Positions 1 through 8,510 are shown, counted from the first letter of the stretch. The stretch is 55,350 nucleotides of DNA from Dehalococcoidia bacterium (GCA_030605765.1 JAUWHP010000045.1:1-55350), one strand, 5' to 3'. The notes: generated by a model not told the origin, from the letters alone. Numbers and translations: made by a program.

Positions 1-1092
1 ACAGGGAATACCAGCATAGTCAACATCACTGTTATCTATCTGGAATACGCGACCAATCTCCCCAAGGTCAGGGTCGTCGTAATCCACATATATCCAGGAG
101 TAGCGGAGGTTGCCTTTACGACCATCGTAATCAGCAGACAAAGCTATGCCGGTAGCACCTCCCACAACAACATCTCGGGGCCAATCGGGCGGAGCGGCAA
201 TCCACAGGGGCGGAGCATCCACAATCTCCACGGCATCCGGGAAAGCCGAGCCAGCAATGGCATTCCACTGGTCAACGTTTCCCAGCCTGCCTGTCTGCAG
301 GTAAGTAGCAACGCCATCAGTGGTGATAGCCAGTATGGTGTCATCAGAATCGAACTTGTGAGAGAGCGCCACTGAAGTTACAGCAGTTGTAGTCATAGAT
401 GGAAACAGTCCGTCTACATCACTGTCATCCCAACCAGGATAGTCAGCGACGCCGGCATCATATCCTCCAATCATCTTCCATGCTCCACCCAGGAAACCAC
501 CGGTGACCAGTCGCCAAATATTGCCGGCATCGGTGCCAACAGCGATAGTGTAATCGTCATCCGCCTCACACGAGACAGCCAGACAGAGTATCGTCCCGGC
601 TAACTCATCGTCGAGGTCGCTGTCGCCAAAGTCATCGCCAGCCTCGTCCGAGCCATAAACTTCGGTCTGTGTAGCCACGAATACCATGTCGGAATTGTCA
701 GGAGCTATGGCCACGTGAAGCAGGTCTTCGCCCGCATCGAGGAACTCGTCAGGAAGTTCGTCGGTGATGTCACTCCAGGTGATTGCGCCATCTTCGGTTT
801 TCCATAGCCTGGACACGGGGTCTTCCCACATTTCATCTCCATAGAGCCGATGGTCCTCAATTCCCATGCCCACGGCATAGATGATATCGCCATCGGGATC
901 CGCAGCGAAGTCATAGATGGCAGAATTCGGGGCAATAACCCAGTCAGGGCCATTGACTTCCGGCTGCCATTCCTCCCACCACTCTGTGTCTGGGTCGGCG
1001 CTTACCGTCGCTCCGCCTACCAGACTAAGAGATAGTGCTAAGGCAATAGCCAGGGAAAATACCCGGCTTTGCCACTTTTTTCTCGTATTCAT
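1..1092 (-). CDS. Secreted beta-propeller-like surface protein (partial, C-terminus beyond the window)
   Basis: An open frame without stops runs from an ATG at 1092 to the left edge (364 codons), so the gene is 3'-truncated here. The start has a good AAGGAG site eight bases upstream. Residues 1-32 form a classical signal peptide: basic NTRKK, a hydrophobic stretch and a VSA cleavage site before DPDTEW. The mature part is acidic and repeats segments of the form 'DGDIIYAVG', 'LWKTEDGAITWSDIT', 'DDTILAITTDGVATYL', which resemble BNR/sialidase-type propeller blades in which a time-resolved reading is compared with a 'kick' value. Such proteins are frequent in the cell envelope of Dehalococcoidia and may be S-layer-like. 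No enzyme activity can be assigned. It is preceded by its own promoter and an unusual leader, so it is probably strongly and separately expressed. Confidence 0.8.
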   Translation of the reverse strand, partial: MNTRKKWQSRVFSLAIALALSLSLVGGATVSADPDTEWWEEWQPEVNGPDWVIAPNSAIYDFAADPDGDIIYAVGMGIEDHRLYGDEMWEDPVSRLWKTEDGAITWSDITDELPDEFLDAGEDLLHVAIAPDNSDMVFVATQTEVYGSDEAGDDFGDSDLDDELAGTILCLAVSCEADDDYTIAVGTDAGNIWRLVTGGFLGGAWKMIGGYDAGVADYPGWDDSDVDGLFPSMTTTAVTSVALSHKFDSDDTILAITTDGVATYLQTGRLGNVDQWNAIAGSAFPDAVEIVDAPPLWIAAPPDWPRDVVVGGATGIALSADYDGRKGNLRYSWIYVDYDDPDLGEIGRVFQIDNSDVDYAGIPC

Positions 1093-1199
1093 TTAATTTT
1101 AATCTCCTTATTAAAAATTTCTTAATTCCTCCGAACCTTTACTTGAAATCGACCGGCTTCAAATTCAGGTTCTTCAGATTCTGTTTTCCAGTTAAAGCT

Positions 1200-1312
1200 A
1201 AGTTCTCAAGCCTGTAGCTTCAGCAGACTACCCTCTTATGCCCGGGGTCAAGGCTCTTGCTTTACTCCCCTCCGGTATTTCCTTCGGGACTGTTCCATAG
1301 GCATCACCTCCT
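1200..1312 (-). promoter_or_regulatory. Candidate structured 5' leader of the propeller gene
   Basis: The transcript predicted from the promoter at 1351-1380 has an untranslated leader of roughly 250 bases. Visible pairings are ATGCCT (1299-1304) with GGGCAT (1238-1243), GGGG/CCCC arms within the 16-codon ORF, and a GTAG/CTAC hairpin at 1214-1231. I do not recognise a known riboswitch class. The element is called only from length, pairing and the embedded ORF. Confidence 0.35.
1248..1298 (-). CDS. Possible 16-codon leader peptide ORF
   Basis: Inside the leader of the propeller gene, ATG at 1298 opens a 16-codon frame (MEQSRRKYRRGVKQEP, then TGA). It follows AGGAGGTG at 1305-1312 with six bases between, the best Shine-Dalgarno match I saw in the window. 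The product is very basic (six Arg/Lys in its central nine residues). The SD-ATG spacer (1299-1304) can pair with 1238-1243, just beyond the leader stop, so a ribosome on this ORF would open that helix. This looks like a leader peptide or a translational control device. It could instead be a fortuitous SD inside a structured RNA. Confidence 0.4.
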   Translation of the reverse strand: MEQSRRKYRRGVKQEP

Positions 1313-1350
1313 CTAGCCAGTGCCCTGTTAAGGGTTTACTAGCTTTCCTT

Positions 1351-1380
1351 ATATTAAATGGTATCCTCAATATTTGTCAA
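1351..1380 (-). promoter_or_regulatory. Sigma70-type promoter for the propeller gene
   Basis: On the minus strand a perfect TTGACA (1375-1380) is followed after 18 bases by TAATAT (1351-1356). It faces the propeller gene at 1092, leaving a leader of about 250 bases. The stretch 1381-1494 between this promoter and the small membrane gene shows no further feature that I can support. Confidence 0.65.
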
Positions 1381-1494
1381 GAGGGAGTCTCTTCCAATAC
1401 ACCATAAGTCCTACTCTTTCAGCGGCTGGAATTGGAATCTGTGCCAAGGTTTCCTAGTCTAAGCAGTTTTGACCCGCTGTCACCTGAATACTTT

Positions 1495-1665
1495 TCAATC
1501 CCGCTTCTTAGTGCCGTTGATGAGCCATGCCACGGTGACAATAAGAACTACGGAAATGATGATGGTGGTAATCAAGCCTGTTTTGCCCAGGCCCCAGAAC
1601 CTCTCGGGGTTAGCCACATAAGCCCCAGGGCTCGTTTCTATCCAAGTTGACAACATAAGCATCAT
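1495..1665 (-). CDS. Small single-pass membrane protein, 56 aa
   Basis: ATG at 1665 (alternatives at 1662 and 1656) opens a 56-codon frame ending in TGA at 1495, with AAGGGG nine bases upstream. The protein has an aromatic N-terminal segment (STWIETSPGAYVANPERFW), a hydrophobic helix at about residues 30-49 (GLITTIIISVVLIVTVAWLI) and a positively charged tail, NGTKKRD. By the positive-inside rule the tail would be cytoplasmic. It lies 100 bases downstream of clpP on the same strand and may be cotranscribed, which hints at a membrane partner or substrate of proteolysis, but that is a guess. I recognise no family. The composition and charge pattern look like a real protein. Confidence 0.6.
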   Translation of the reverse strand: MMLMLSTWIETSPGAYVANPERFWGLGKTGLITTIIISVVLIVTVAWLINGTKKRD

Positions 1666-1703
1666 CTAATTTAACCCCTTGGTACCAGCCTCAGGAAACA
1701 AGG

Positions 1704-1745
1704 CAACCCTCTCTCCCCCTCTGGGGGAGAGATAAAGTGAGGGGG
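1704..1745. repeat. Palindromic CCCTCAC-type repeat, 3' flank of clpP
   Basis: A nine-base-pair hairpin, CTCTCCCCC-TCT-GGGGGAGAG, occupies 1711-1731 and is followed by ATAAAGTGAGGGGG. Read on the minus strand this is CCCCCTCACTTTAT followed by the hairpin, the same layout as the repeats near 2405, 35445 and 54709. It could also help end clpP transcripts, although no U-tract follows on the minus strand. Confidence 0.6.
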
Positions 1746-1765
1746 CCTCTCCAATGACAGACATG

Positions 1766-2374
1766 TCATTTCTTCTCTGGCTTAACAAGTATCTCATCAA
1801 TCAGGCCATACTCCACCGCCTGCTGTGGGTCAAGGTAGAAGTCTCTATCGGTATCCTGGGCAACTTTCTCTACATTCTGGCCGGTATGTTTAGCCACGAT
1901 ATTGCGGATTCTCTCCTGCATCCTCATAATCTCCCGGGCTGCTATTTCAATATCGGCTGCCTGGCCCTGAGCACCGCCAATCGCCTGATGCAGATGAATG
2001 GTGGAGTTGGGCAAAGCATATCTCTTGCCTTTAGTCCCGGCACAAAGCAGCAGGGTGCCCATGCTGGCCGCCAGGCCAACACAAATAGTGGACACGGGGC
2101 AACGAACAAGCTGCATGGTGTCATATATGGCCAGCCCAGCGCTGATTACCCCACCGGGGCAATGAATGTAAAGGCTTATGTCTTTGTCGGGGTCCTCTCT
2201 TTCCAGATAAAGGAGCTGAGCAATAATAAGATTAGCTATCTGGTCATTGATAGGCGTGCCCAGAAAAACAATCCTCTCCCGCAGTAAAAGGGAGTATATG
2301 TCAAAGACACGCTCCCCACGAGTACCTGTTTCAGTTACCGTGGGAATTATTACTTGAGATACTGTGTCCATCAT
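1766..2374 (-). CDS. clpP: ATP-dependent Clp protease proteolytic subunit ClpP
   Basis: This is the 202-residue serine peptidase that forms the tetradecameric degradation chamber used with ClpX/ClpC-type unfoldases. The catalytic triad is readable: Ser104 in LAASMG, His129 in HLHQAIGG and Asp178 in DTDRDF. The family hallmarks [15 protein letters not shown] and [10 protein letters not shown] are present. The open frame extends upstream to 2437, but that extra part ([15 protein letters not shown]...) is encoded by palindromic repeat DNA and is not ClpP-like. I place the start at the ATG-ATG pair at 2374/2371 behind AAGGAGG. The spacing is short (four bases to the second ATG), so 2371 may be the one used. 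The gene lies 69 bases downstream of tig, a common tig-clpP pairing. Confidence 0.95.
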   Translation of the reverse strand: MMDTVSQVIIPTVTETGTRGERVFDIYSLLLRERIVFLGTPINDQIANLIIAQLLYLEREDPDKDISLYIHCPGGVISAGLAIYDTMQLVRCPVSTICVGLAASMGTLLLCAGTKGKRYALPNSTIHLHQAIGGAQGQAADIEIAAREIMRMQERIRNIVAKHTGQNVEKVAQDTDRDFYLDPQQAVEYGLIDEILVKPEKK

Positions 2375-2404
2375 CCCTCCTTGGCTCATTTTGTTATTTA
2401 TCAA

Positions 2405-2437
2405 CCTCACCCCCTCTAAAGGGCCATGCCCCTTCAA
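2405..2437. repeat. Palindromic CCTCAC repeat between tig and clpP
   Basis: The plus strand reads CCTCACCCCCTCTAAAGGGC and then CATGCCCCTTC. The first 12 bases (2405-2416) are identical to 35445-35456 inside polA. The element fills part of the tig-clpP gap and creates an in-frame upstream extension of clpP. Confidence 0.5.
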
Positions 2438-2443
2438 ACTTCC

Positions 2444-3739
2444 CTATGATACACTCCCTTTTCTTTCCTTTCCCTGCTTTCCGCTGGCTATTTGCACCAA
2501 TCGCTGTAGCGTTTTCTCCTGGCGTAACGATTGCTCAATTGACTGTCTAACCTGAGACACGGCAAGAAATTTTCGCATTTTCTCCTTATCTTCAGCCTTC
2601 TTAAGAATTTCCTCCACCCTATTATCTACTTCCGAGGAGGAAATTTCAATTTTCTCCTCGACGGCCACTTTATCCAGAACCAGGGTATTGGTAACCCGCA
2701 TCTTCGCCGCAGGACGCAATCTCTGACTGACCTCTTCTTCCGTGCGGTTAATTCTCTTCAGGTAGTCTTCCACCTCGCGGTAGCCCAGGCGTCGCGCTTC
2801 ATCCCTGAGAAAACCATCGATCTCACTGTCTTCCAGAATAGGAGGGTAGTCCACCTGGCTCAGTTCAGCAACAGCGTCGATAACTTTTTGCTCCAGCTCG
2901 CGGCGACTTTTCCCCTCAGCCGCGTCCCTCAAATAGGTCCCCATCTGTTCCCTCAGTTGAGTTAAATCAGCATAACCACAGCTTTGAGCAAAGTCGTCAT
3001 CCACCTCAGGCAATTGCTTCTCCTTTATCTCAGTAACCATGACTTTAAAGGGACACTCTTTGCCACCAAATTCCTTAATGCTGTAATCGGCAGGAATCTC
3101 AAGGCTGAAAGTCTTCTCCTCTTTCTTGTTCAGGCCCAGCAAATTTGTAGCAAATCCAGTTAAGGGAAAGCTTGAATTGCTATCCACCTCATATAGTAAA
3201 TCTTTATGGTTCAAGAATGGCTTGCCCTCCACGCTCGCTTCGATATCGATGGTGGCGAAATCACCAGACTGGACAGGGCGCTCGACAGGCAGCAATACGG
3301 CGTGCTCCTGCCGCAGATTCTCAATAGCCGCTTCGATGTCTTGCTTAACGATTTTTACAGGCTCAGGTTTTAGCTTTATTTTGTGATATTCGCCAAGCTT
3401 GACTTCCGGCTTAAGAGGCACAATGGCTTTGAAAACTAAAGGCTCATTTTGAATAAGCTCTATTTGCCCTGGAGCGATAGGTTCAATCTTCTCCGCTTCA
3501 ACCGCCTGCTGATAAAGCTGCGGCACCAGGCGCTCCAACGCTTCACTCAGCAAAGTGTCTTTGCCTACATGCCGCTCCAGAAGGGCTCGTGGCGCTTTTC
3601 CCTTACGGAATCCAGAGATAGAAACCCGGCTCACCAGGCGGTGGTAAGCTTCGTCCAGAGATTTTTCCAGCTCACTGGCTTCAGCCTCTACTTTGAGCGA
3701 TACCTGGCAATTTCCCAGCTTTTCACTGCTTACTTTCAT
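2444..3739 (-). CDS. tig: Trigger factor, ribosome-bound chaperone
   Basis: This 431-residue protein matches the usual trigger factor length and order. The N-terminal ribosome-binding domain carries the signature GFRKGKAPR (about residues 43-51) that docks on protein L23 at the tunnel exit. A FKBP-like peptidyl-prolyl isomerase domain follows (about 150-245, with SGDFATIDIEASVEG and PLTGFATNLLGL). The helical C-terminal arm domain has many Glu and Lys. It shields nascent chains in the cytoplasm. The start lies three bases after the aspS stop, with an AGGG site inside the end of aspS, so translation is probably coupled. The C-terminus (GKERKGSVS) is ordinary. Placement between aspS and clpP fits a protein-quality sub-cluster. 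Confidence 0.95.
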   Translation of the reverse strand: MKVSSEKLGNCQVSLKVEAEASELEKSLDEAYHRLVSRVSISGFRKGKAPRALLERHVGKDTLLSEALERLVPQLYQQAVEAEKIEPIAPGQIELIQNEPLVFKAIVPLKPEVKLGEYHKIKLKPEPVKIVKQDIEAAIENLRQEHAVLLPVERPVQSGDFATIDIEASVEGKPFLNHKDLLYEVDSNSSFPLTGFATNLLGLNKKEEKTFSLEIPADYSIKEFGGKECPFKVMVTEIKEKQLPEVDDDFAQSCGYADLTQLREQMGTYLRDAAEGKSRRELEQKVIDAVAELSQVDYPPILEDSEIDGFLRDEARRLGYREVEDYLKRINRTEEEVSQRLRPAAKMRVTNTLVLDKVAVEEKIEISSSEVDNRVEEILKKAEDKEKMRKFLAVSQVRQSIEQSLRQEKTLQRLVQIASGKQGKERKGSVS

Positions 3740-3742
3740 AAT

Positions 3743-5551
3743 TCACACCCTGTCATTCTGGGGTTGTCTGAGAATCTCATGTTTCAACTTAAGATTTAGC
3801 TCGTCAAGTTGATTCTTATCCACGTACGAAGGAGCATCGAACATCACGTCAACAGCGTTTTGATTCTTAGGAAAGGCGATAACCTCCCTTATAGTTTGCT
3901 CTCCAGCAAGCAGCATCACCAGGCGGTCCAGGCCGATAGCAATGCCGCCATGAGGCGGTGCTCCATATTCCAATGCAGTGAGAAAATGCCCAAAACGGCC
4001 TTCTATCTCCTCTTGGCTATAGCCAAGGAGTTTGAATATTTTCTCCTGCAGCTCACGCTTATGCATCCTGATACTGCCGCTGCCGAGCTCACAGCCGTTG
4101 CACACCACATCATAATGGTGGGCATGGGCTTTAGCCGGCTCTGTATCCAGCAGTGGTATATCCTCCTGTCGAGGAGCAGTGAAAGGATGATGCATGCTCT
4201 CCCAGCAGCCTGTGGTCTCGCTCCATTCCAGTAAAGGGAAATCAACTACGAAAGCCAGCGCCAGCAAATTAGCATCGGCTAAACCAAGGCGCTTTGCCAT
4301 TTCGCCACGTAGCTCACCAAGCGCTTTATCGGCCAGCTCCGGCTTAGCGGCCACAATGAGCAGAAGGTCGCCGGGCCTGGCTTCCAGCCTGTCACATATA
4401 TCTTTTAACTGAGCCGAAGTCAGGTACTTCGCAGCCGCTGACTTAACTTTATCCAGCGCTGCGGTTTCTCCCGACAAAGATACAGTGGTTAAACCCTCCA
4501 CGCCACAAGTCCTGGCCAGGCTGATTAGCTCATCCAGTTGACGACGGCTGTAGTGGGCACAGCCAGGAACACATATACCCTTTACCCTGCCACCCATGGC
4601 AACTGCGGAGCGGAAAACAGCAAAATCTGTCTGAGCAGCAATGTCAGAGAGGTCTTTAAGCTCCAACCCGAACCTTACATCCGGTTTATCCGTGCCATAG
4701 CGTTCCATCACCTCTCCATAGGAGAAACGTGGGAAGGGCCTTAACACCCGCATTTCTGGCCTGACAGTCTCCACAAGCGAGGTAAAAAGCTCCTCCATAA
4801 GTTGCAATATGTCATTCTCCTCCACAAAGCTCATTTCTAAGTCCAGCTGAGTGAATTCGGGCTGTCGATCAGCCCTTAAATCTTCATCCCGAAAGCATTT
4901 TGCTATCTGAAAATACTTTTCCACACCAGCCACCATAAGGAGCTGTTTGAGTTGCTGTGGGGATTGCGGCAGGGCGTAAAACTTGCCCGGGTTGAGGCGA
5001 CTGGGCACCAGATAATCCCGGGCCCCCTCCGGAGTGCTCTTAATCAAAATGGGCGTTTCCACCTCAATAAAGCCCCTGGCATCGAGGAAATCCCGTATGA
5101 ACTTTATTACCCTGTGACGCAGGACAATGTTATCCCTCATTCTAGGCCTTCTTAAATACAAGTAGCGGCTCTTCAGACACAGGCTTTCCTCTATCTCTAT
5201 ATCCTCATTTATATAGAACGGCGGTGTTTCCGATGCGTTAAATATGACAGCCTTTTCCACTATGACCTCAATCTCTCCAGTAGCCAATTTAGGGTTCTCT
5301 GTGCCCTCAGGGCGGGAAACAATCTCCCCCACAACCTGAATCACATATTCGTGGCGCAGTGAGCCAGCCACCTGATATGCCTGTGGCCATATCTGCGGAT
5401 TGAACACTACCTGGACTATGCCACTGCTGTCTCGCAGGTCAATGAATGCTATGCCACCGTGGTCGCGACGTCGGTGCACCCAGCCAGCTAAAGTAACCTT
5501 CCGCCCCACATCTTTTTTTCTTAACTCAGCACAGCTATGACTCTTAAGCAA
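3743..5551 (-). CDS. aspS: Aspartyl-tRNA synthetase, probably the non-discriminating (Asp/Asn) type
   Basis: This class IIb synthetase of 602 residues begins with an OB-fold anticodon domain (LAGWVHRRRDHGGIAFIDLRD) and continues with the catalytic core (FRDEDLRADRQPEFTQLDLEMSF as motif 2, GIAIGLDRLVMLLAG as motif 3) and the bacterial insertion domain. The start codon is TTG at 5551, five bases after AGGAGG. His31 in RRRDHGG is the residue type linked in the family to relaxed recognition of tRNA-Asn. If so, the organism also needs GatCAB to convert Asp-tRNA-Asn. The last residues (EILRQPQNDRV) look as if they are read out of a dispersed repeat rather than conserved synthetase sequence. Confidence 0.95.
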   Translation of the reverse strand: MLKSHSCAELRKKDVGRKVTLAGWVHRRRDHGGIAFIDLRDSSGIVQVVFNPQIWPQAYQVAGSLRHEYVIQVVGEIVSRPEGTENPKLATGEIEVIVEKAVIFNASETPPFYINEDIEIEESLCLKSRYLYLRRPRMRDNIVLRHRVIKFIRDFLDARGFIEVETPILIKSTPEGARDYLVPSRLNPGKFYALPQSPQQLKQLLMVAGVEKYFQIAKCFRDEDLRADRQPEFTQLDLEMSFVEENDILQLMEELFTSLVETVRPEMRVLRPFPRFSYGEVMERYGTDKPDVRFGLELKDLSDIAAQTDFAVFRSAVAMGGRVKGICVPGCAHYSRRQLDELISLARTCGVEGLTTVSLSGETAALDKVKSAAAKYLTSAQLKDICDRLEARPGDLLLIVAAKPELADKALGELRGEMAKRLGLADANLLALAFVVDFPLLEWSETTGCWESMHHPFTAPRQEDIPLLDTEPAKAHAHHYDVVCNGCELGSGSIRMHKRELQEKIFKLLGYSQEEIEGRFGHFLTALEYGAPPHGGIAIGLDRLVMLLAGEQTIREVIAFPKNQNAVDVMFDAPSYVDKNQLDELNLKLKHEILRQPQNDRV

Positions 5552-5665
5552 AATGACCTCCTCCTGCGTGAACAGCGATTATAGCTTATGCAGGGCTTTC
5601 ATTCAATATGCACATGCCTGGTCATAACAGGCTCCACCGCCACTACAAAATCTTCAATTAAATAA

Positions 5666-7327
5666 CTATGACTGTGATAATTTTCGAAGAACGCTCACTA
5701 CATCCTCTTGAGGCACATCACTGCGAATCGTTGTCTTGCCTATGTCCCGCAACAACACCCAGCGAATGGCTTTGGTTCTGATCTTCTTATCCAGCTCCAT
5801 TGCCTTTTTTACATCCACCAAAGCTAATCCAGAAAAGGTAACAGGCAAGCCGAATCTTTGTAACAGCGATTGCTGTCGCTCGACCGCTTCCACAGATAGA
5901 AGACCCAGCCTCTGGCTGAGCTTGGCCGCTCCCATCATACCAATAGCCACCGCCTCGCCGTGGAGGAATCGCCTGTACTGGCTGGCTACTTCCAGGCCGT
6001 GAGCAATGGTATGCCCATAGTTCAGTATGATGCGCTTTCCCCTTTCCTTCTCATCCTCACTTACAACTTGAGCCTTGATAGCAGCGCTACGGGCAATAGC
6101 CTGGCGAACCGTGGCCGGCTCCAGTCCGATAAGCTTATCTACGTTAGCCTCCAGAAATTCGAAGAAATCCTTATCTAATATGAGGCCATACTTAATGACT
6201 TCAGCCCACCCTGAGGTTAATTCCCGCTCTGGTAAACTGGTAAGCGTCTGGCAATCGGCCAGGACAAAGTCAGGTTGATAGAAAGCGCCGATGAGATTCT
6301 TGCCTTGAGGGTGATTAATGCCCACTTTGCCGCCGATGCTGGCATCAACCATGGCTACTAAACTCGTTGGCACCTGTGCCCAGGATATGCCGCGCAAGAA
6401 AGTAGCGGCCACGAATCCAGCTAAATCACCCACCATGCCACCACCCAAAGCAATGAGAATATCTCCCCTCTCCACCCGCCTCTCCACCAGAAAGTCGTAA
6501 ATTCTGATGGCGGAATCGATATTTTTATTTTCCTCACCTGGTGACACTGCAAAGGAGTTGACTGTAAAACCAGCATCTCGTAAGGCTTCCTCAACCTTAC
6601 GGCCATAAATGGAAGCCACAGTTTCATCGCTGATTATGACAACCCTGCCAGACAAACCAAGCTCTTCTATCTTTTCACCCAACTTGTCCAAGAGACGGTA
6701 GCCAACGAAAACAGGATAACTTTGAGTAGCCGTTCTCACCCAGCAGGCAGCATCTTTATCAGTACCATTGCGAGCAGAGCAAAGCAACCTCCAACCCCTT
6801 ATTACTTCATCGGCCACCTGGCTTATGTTCAACCTATCGGTATGAACTGTCCAATCCACATTGGCGTAGTAAGGCTGTCTCGAGGCCTTAAGCTGCCTGA
6901 TGCTCTCCAGCGGGCTTTCGTCAGCCAGAAGAGGACGAACTTCAGGCCCGGAGCCATAAGTGGCATTTTGAAATAGGCGCTGGTAGATTGTTTCCGCTTT
7001 GGCTTCAAGACAAAAAATAAACCCACTCCTAGCTAGCAGTTCATAGTTGCGAAGATTAACGATGGCGCCGCCACCGACAGCTATAACCGATTGCTTCTGC
7101 TGGCAAGCTTTCTCTATCACCTGCCGCTCCAATTCTCTGAATCGGCTCTCTCCATCCTGCCTGAAAATCTCAGCGATGGGCTTGCCAGCCAGCTTGACTA
7201 CCTCATCATCAGTATCAATGAAAGCCCAACTTAACCGTTGGGCTACCTCCCTGGCCACCAGAGATTTACCCGTGCCTGAAAAGCCTGTGAGGATGATATC
7301 AGTTGTTTGACAGTTCATTTTCGCCAA
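5666..7327 (-). CDS. aroKB: Fused shikimate kinase / 3-dehydroquinate synthase
   Basis: This is one polypeptide of 553 residues. Residues 1 to about 175 are a shikimate kinase with P-loop GFSGTGKS, the acidic DTDDEV segment that binds Mg and shikimate, and the Walker-B-like VGGGAI. Residues about 205-553 are a 3-dehydroquinate synthase with NAD-binding GGGMVGDLAGFVAATFLRG, the Zn/substrate region GWAEVIKYGLI and NYGHTIAHGLE. The fusion covers the second and fifth steps of the shikimate pathway. Residues about 176-204 are a poorly conserved linker. The start at 7327 overlaps aroC by 29 bases; a second Met at codon 4 is possible. The fused arrangement is unusual compared with separate aroB and aroK genes, and both active sites look intact. 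Confidence 0.93.
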   Translation of the reverse strand: MAKMNCQTTDIILTGFSGTGKSLVAREVAQRLSWAFIDTDDEVVKLAGKPIAEIFRQDGESRFRELERQVIEKACQQKQSVIAVGGGAIVNLRNYELLARSGFIFCLEAKAETIYQRLFQNATYGSGPEVRPLLADESPLESIRQLKASRQPYYANVDWTVHTDRLNISQVADEVIRGWRLLCSARNGTDKDAACWVRTATQSYPVFVGYRLLDKLGEKIEELGLSGRVVIISDETVASIYGRKVEEALRDAGFTVNSFAVSPGEENKNIDSAIRIYDFLVERRVERGDILIALGGGMVGDLAGFVAATFLRGISWAQVPTSLVAMVDASIGGKVGINHPQGKNLIGAFYQPDFVLADCQTLTSLPERELTSGWAEVIKYGLILDKDFFEFLEANVDKLIGLEPATVRQAIARSAAIKAQVVSEDEKERGKRIILNYGHTIAHGLEVASQYRRFLHGEAVAIGMMGAAKLSQRLGLLSVEAVERQQSLLQRFGLPVTFSGLALVDVKKAMELDKKIRTKAIRWVLLRDIGKTTIRSDVPQEDVVSVLRKLSQS

Positions 7328-8510
7328 GCAAGATGCGGTTCAGGTAATTATGGTAATTTGCCAGCGTCTCTTTCAGGTTATCGCCGCCGAATTTGTCCAG
7401 GCAAGCATCGGTTAAAACGATGGCCAGCATCGCCTCGCCAATCACACCAGCAGCAGGGACGACACAAACATCGCTGCGCTCATAGTGAGCCCCGGCTATC
7501 TCGCCACTGCGGAGGTCTATGGAGGGCAGGGGATTTGCTAGAGTAGCAATAGGTTTAACCACAGCTCTGATTACTATTTCTTCGCCATTGCTCATCCCGC
7601 CTTCAATGCCACCAGCGCGGTTACTGGCATGACGCCAGGGAAGAGATTGCCTCGCCGCTTCGTTTTCCGCAGTGGCAAGGGAAGGATTGAGTTCAATAAT
7701 ATCATGAGCTTGAGAGCCACTGAGCCTGGCCAGGGCAAATCCAGAGCCGATTTCCACTCCCTTCACAGCATTGATGCTCATAATCGCTTGAGCAATCCTG
7801 CCGTCAAGGCGGCGTTCCCAGCCAGCATGGCTGCCTAAACCAACAGGCACACCAGCGGCGACTACCTCAAAAACTCCTCCCAAAGTATCCCCATCGGCTC
7901 TGGCTTTATCTATAGCTGCCATCATCTCCCTCTCCAATTCAGCATCAGCGCAGCGCAGCGGAGAAGCTTCCACCTGCTCCCAATCTATGGTTCTACCACC
8001 TTCCAGGCGGTGTTCACCAACAGCTAAAGTATGGCTATGAATAACAATGCCGAACTCCTGCAAGAACCTTTTGGCGATAGCTCCAGCAGCCACTCTGGCA
8101 GCGGTCTCTCGAGCACTGGCTCTCTCCATTATGGGTCTGATGTCTTTAAGGTTATATTTGGTCACCCCGGCTAAATCAGCATGTCCAGGGCGAGGATGAG
8201 TTATGGGTTCAGCCTCCTTTTCCACAGGCGCAACGCTCATTATTTCCTGCCAGTTTTGCCAATCCCGGTTAGGGATAAAAAGAGCAACGGGGCTACCTAT
8301 TGTCAGTCCATAACGGACACCCGAGATGATTTCCGCTTCATCCTTCTCTATTTCCATGCGGGGACCGCGTCCATAGCCTGCCTGGCGGCGCTTGAGCTCT
8401 TTGTTGATATCTTCAGCTTCCAGGGGAAGGCCAGCCACCATCCCCTCAACTATGGTCACCAATCCCTTCCCGTGGGATTCTCCAGCGGTGGTAAAGCGAA
8501 ATTCTCCCAT
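7299..8510 (-). CDS. aroC: Chorismate synthase
   Basis: This 403-residue FMN-dependent lyase converts 5-enolpyruvylshikimate-3-phosphate to chorismate, the branch point to aromatic amino acids and folate. Family signatures are clear: RFTTAGESHGKGLV at the N-terminus, GYGRGPRMEIEKDEAEIISGVR, HPRPGHADLAG, RASARETAARVAAGAIAKR and GGIEGGMSNGEEI. The length is slightly above the common 360-390. It is cotranscribed with aroKB (overlapping) and lies 49 bases after sppA. Confidence 0.96.
   Translation of the reverse strand: MGEFRFTTAGESHGKGLVTIVEGMVAGLPLEAEDINKELKRRQAGYGRGPRMEIEKDEAEIISGVRYGLTIGSPVALFIPNRDWQNWQEIMSVAPVEKEAEPITHPRPGHADLAGVTKYNLKDIRPIMERASARETAARVAAGAIAKRFLQEFGIVIHSHTLAVGEHRLEGGRTIDWEQVEASPLRCADAELEREMMAAIDKARADGDTLGGVFEVVAAGVPVGLGSHAGWERRLDGRIAQAIMSINAVKGVEIGSGFALARLSGSQAHDIIELNPSLATAENEAARQSLPWRHASNRAGGIEGGMSNGEEIVIRAVVKPIATLANPLPSIDLRSGEIAGAHYERSDVCVVPAAGVIGEAMLAIVLTDACLDKFGGDNLKETLANYHNYLNRILLGENELSNN

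Noticed and set aside
1754-2287. 177-codon plus-strand ORF opposite clpP
   Set aside because: It lies wholly antisense to clpP, whose catalytic motifs are clear, and its translation resembles no protein.
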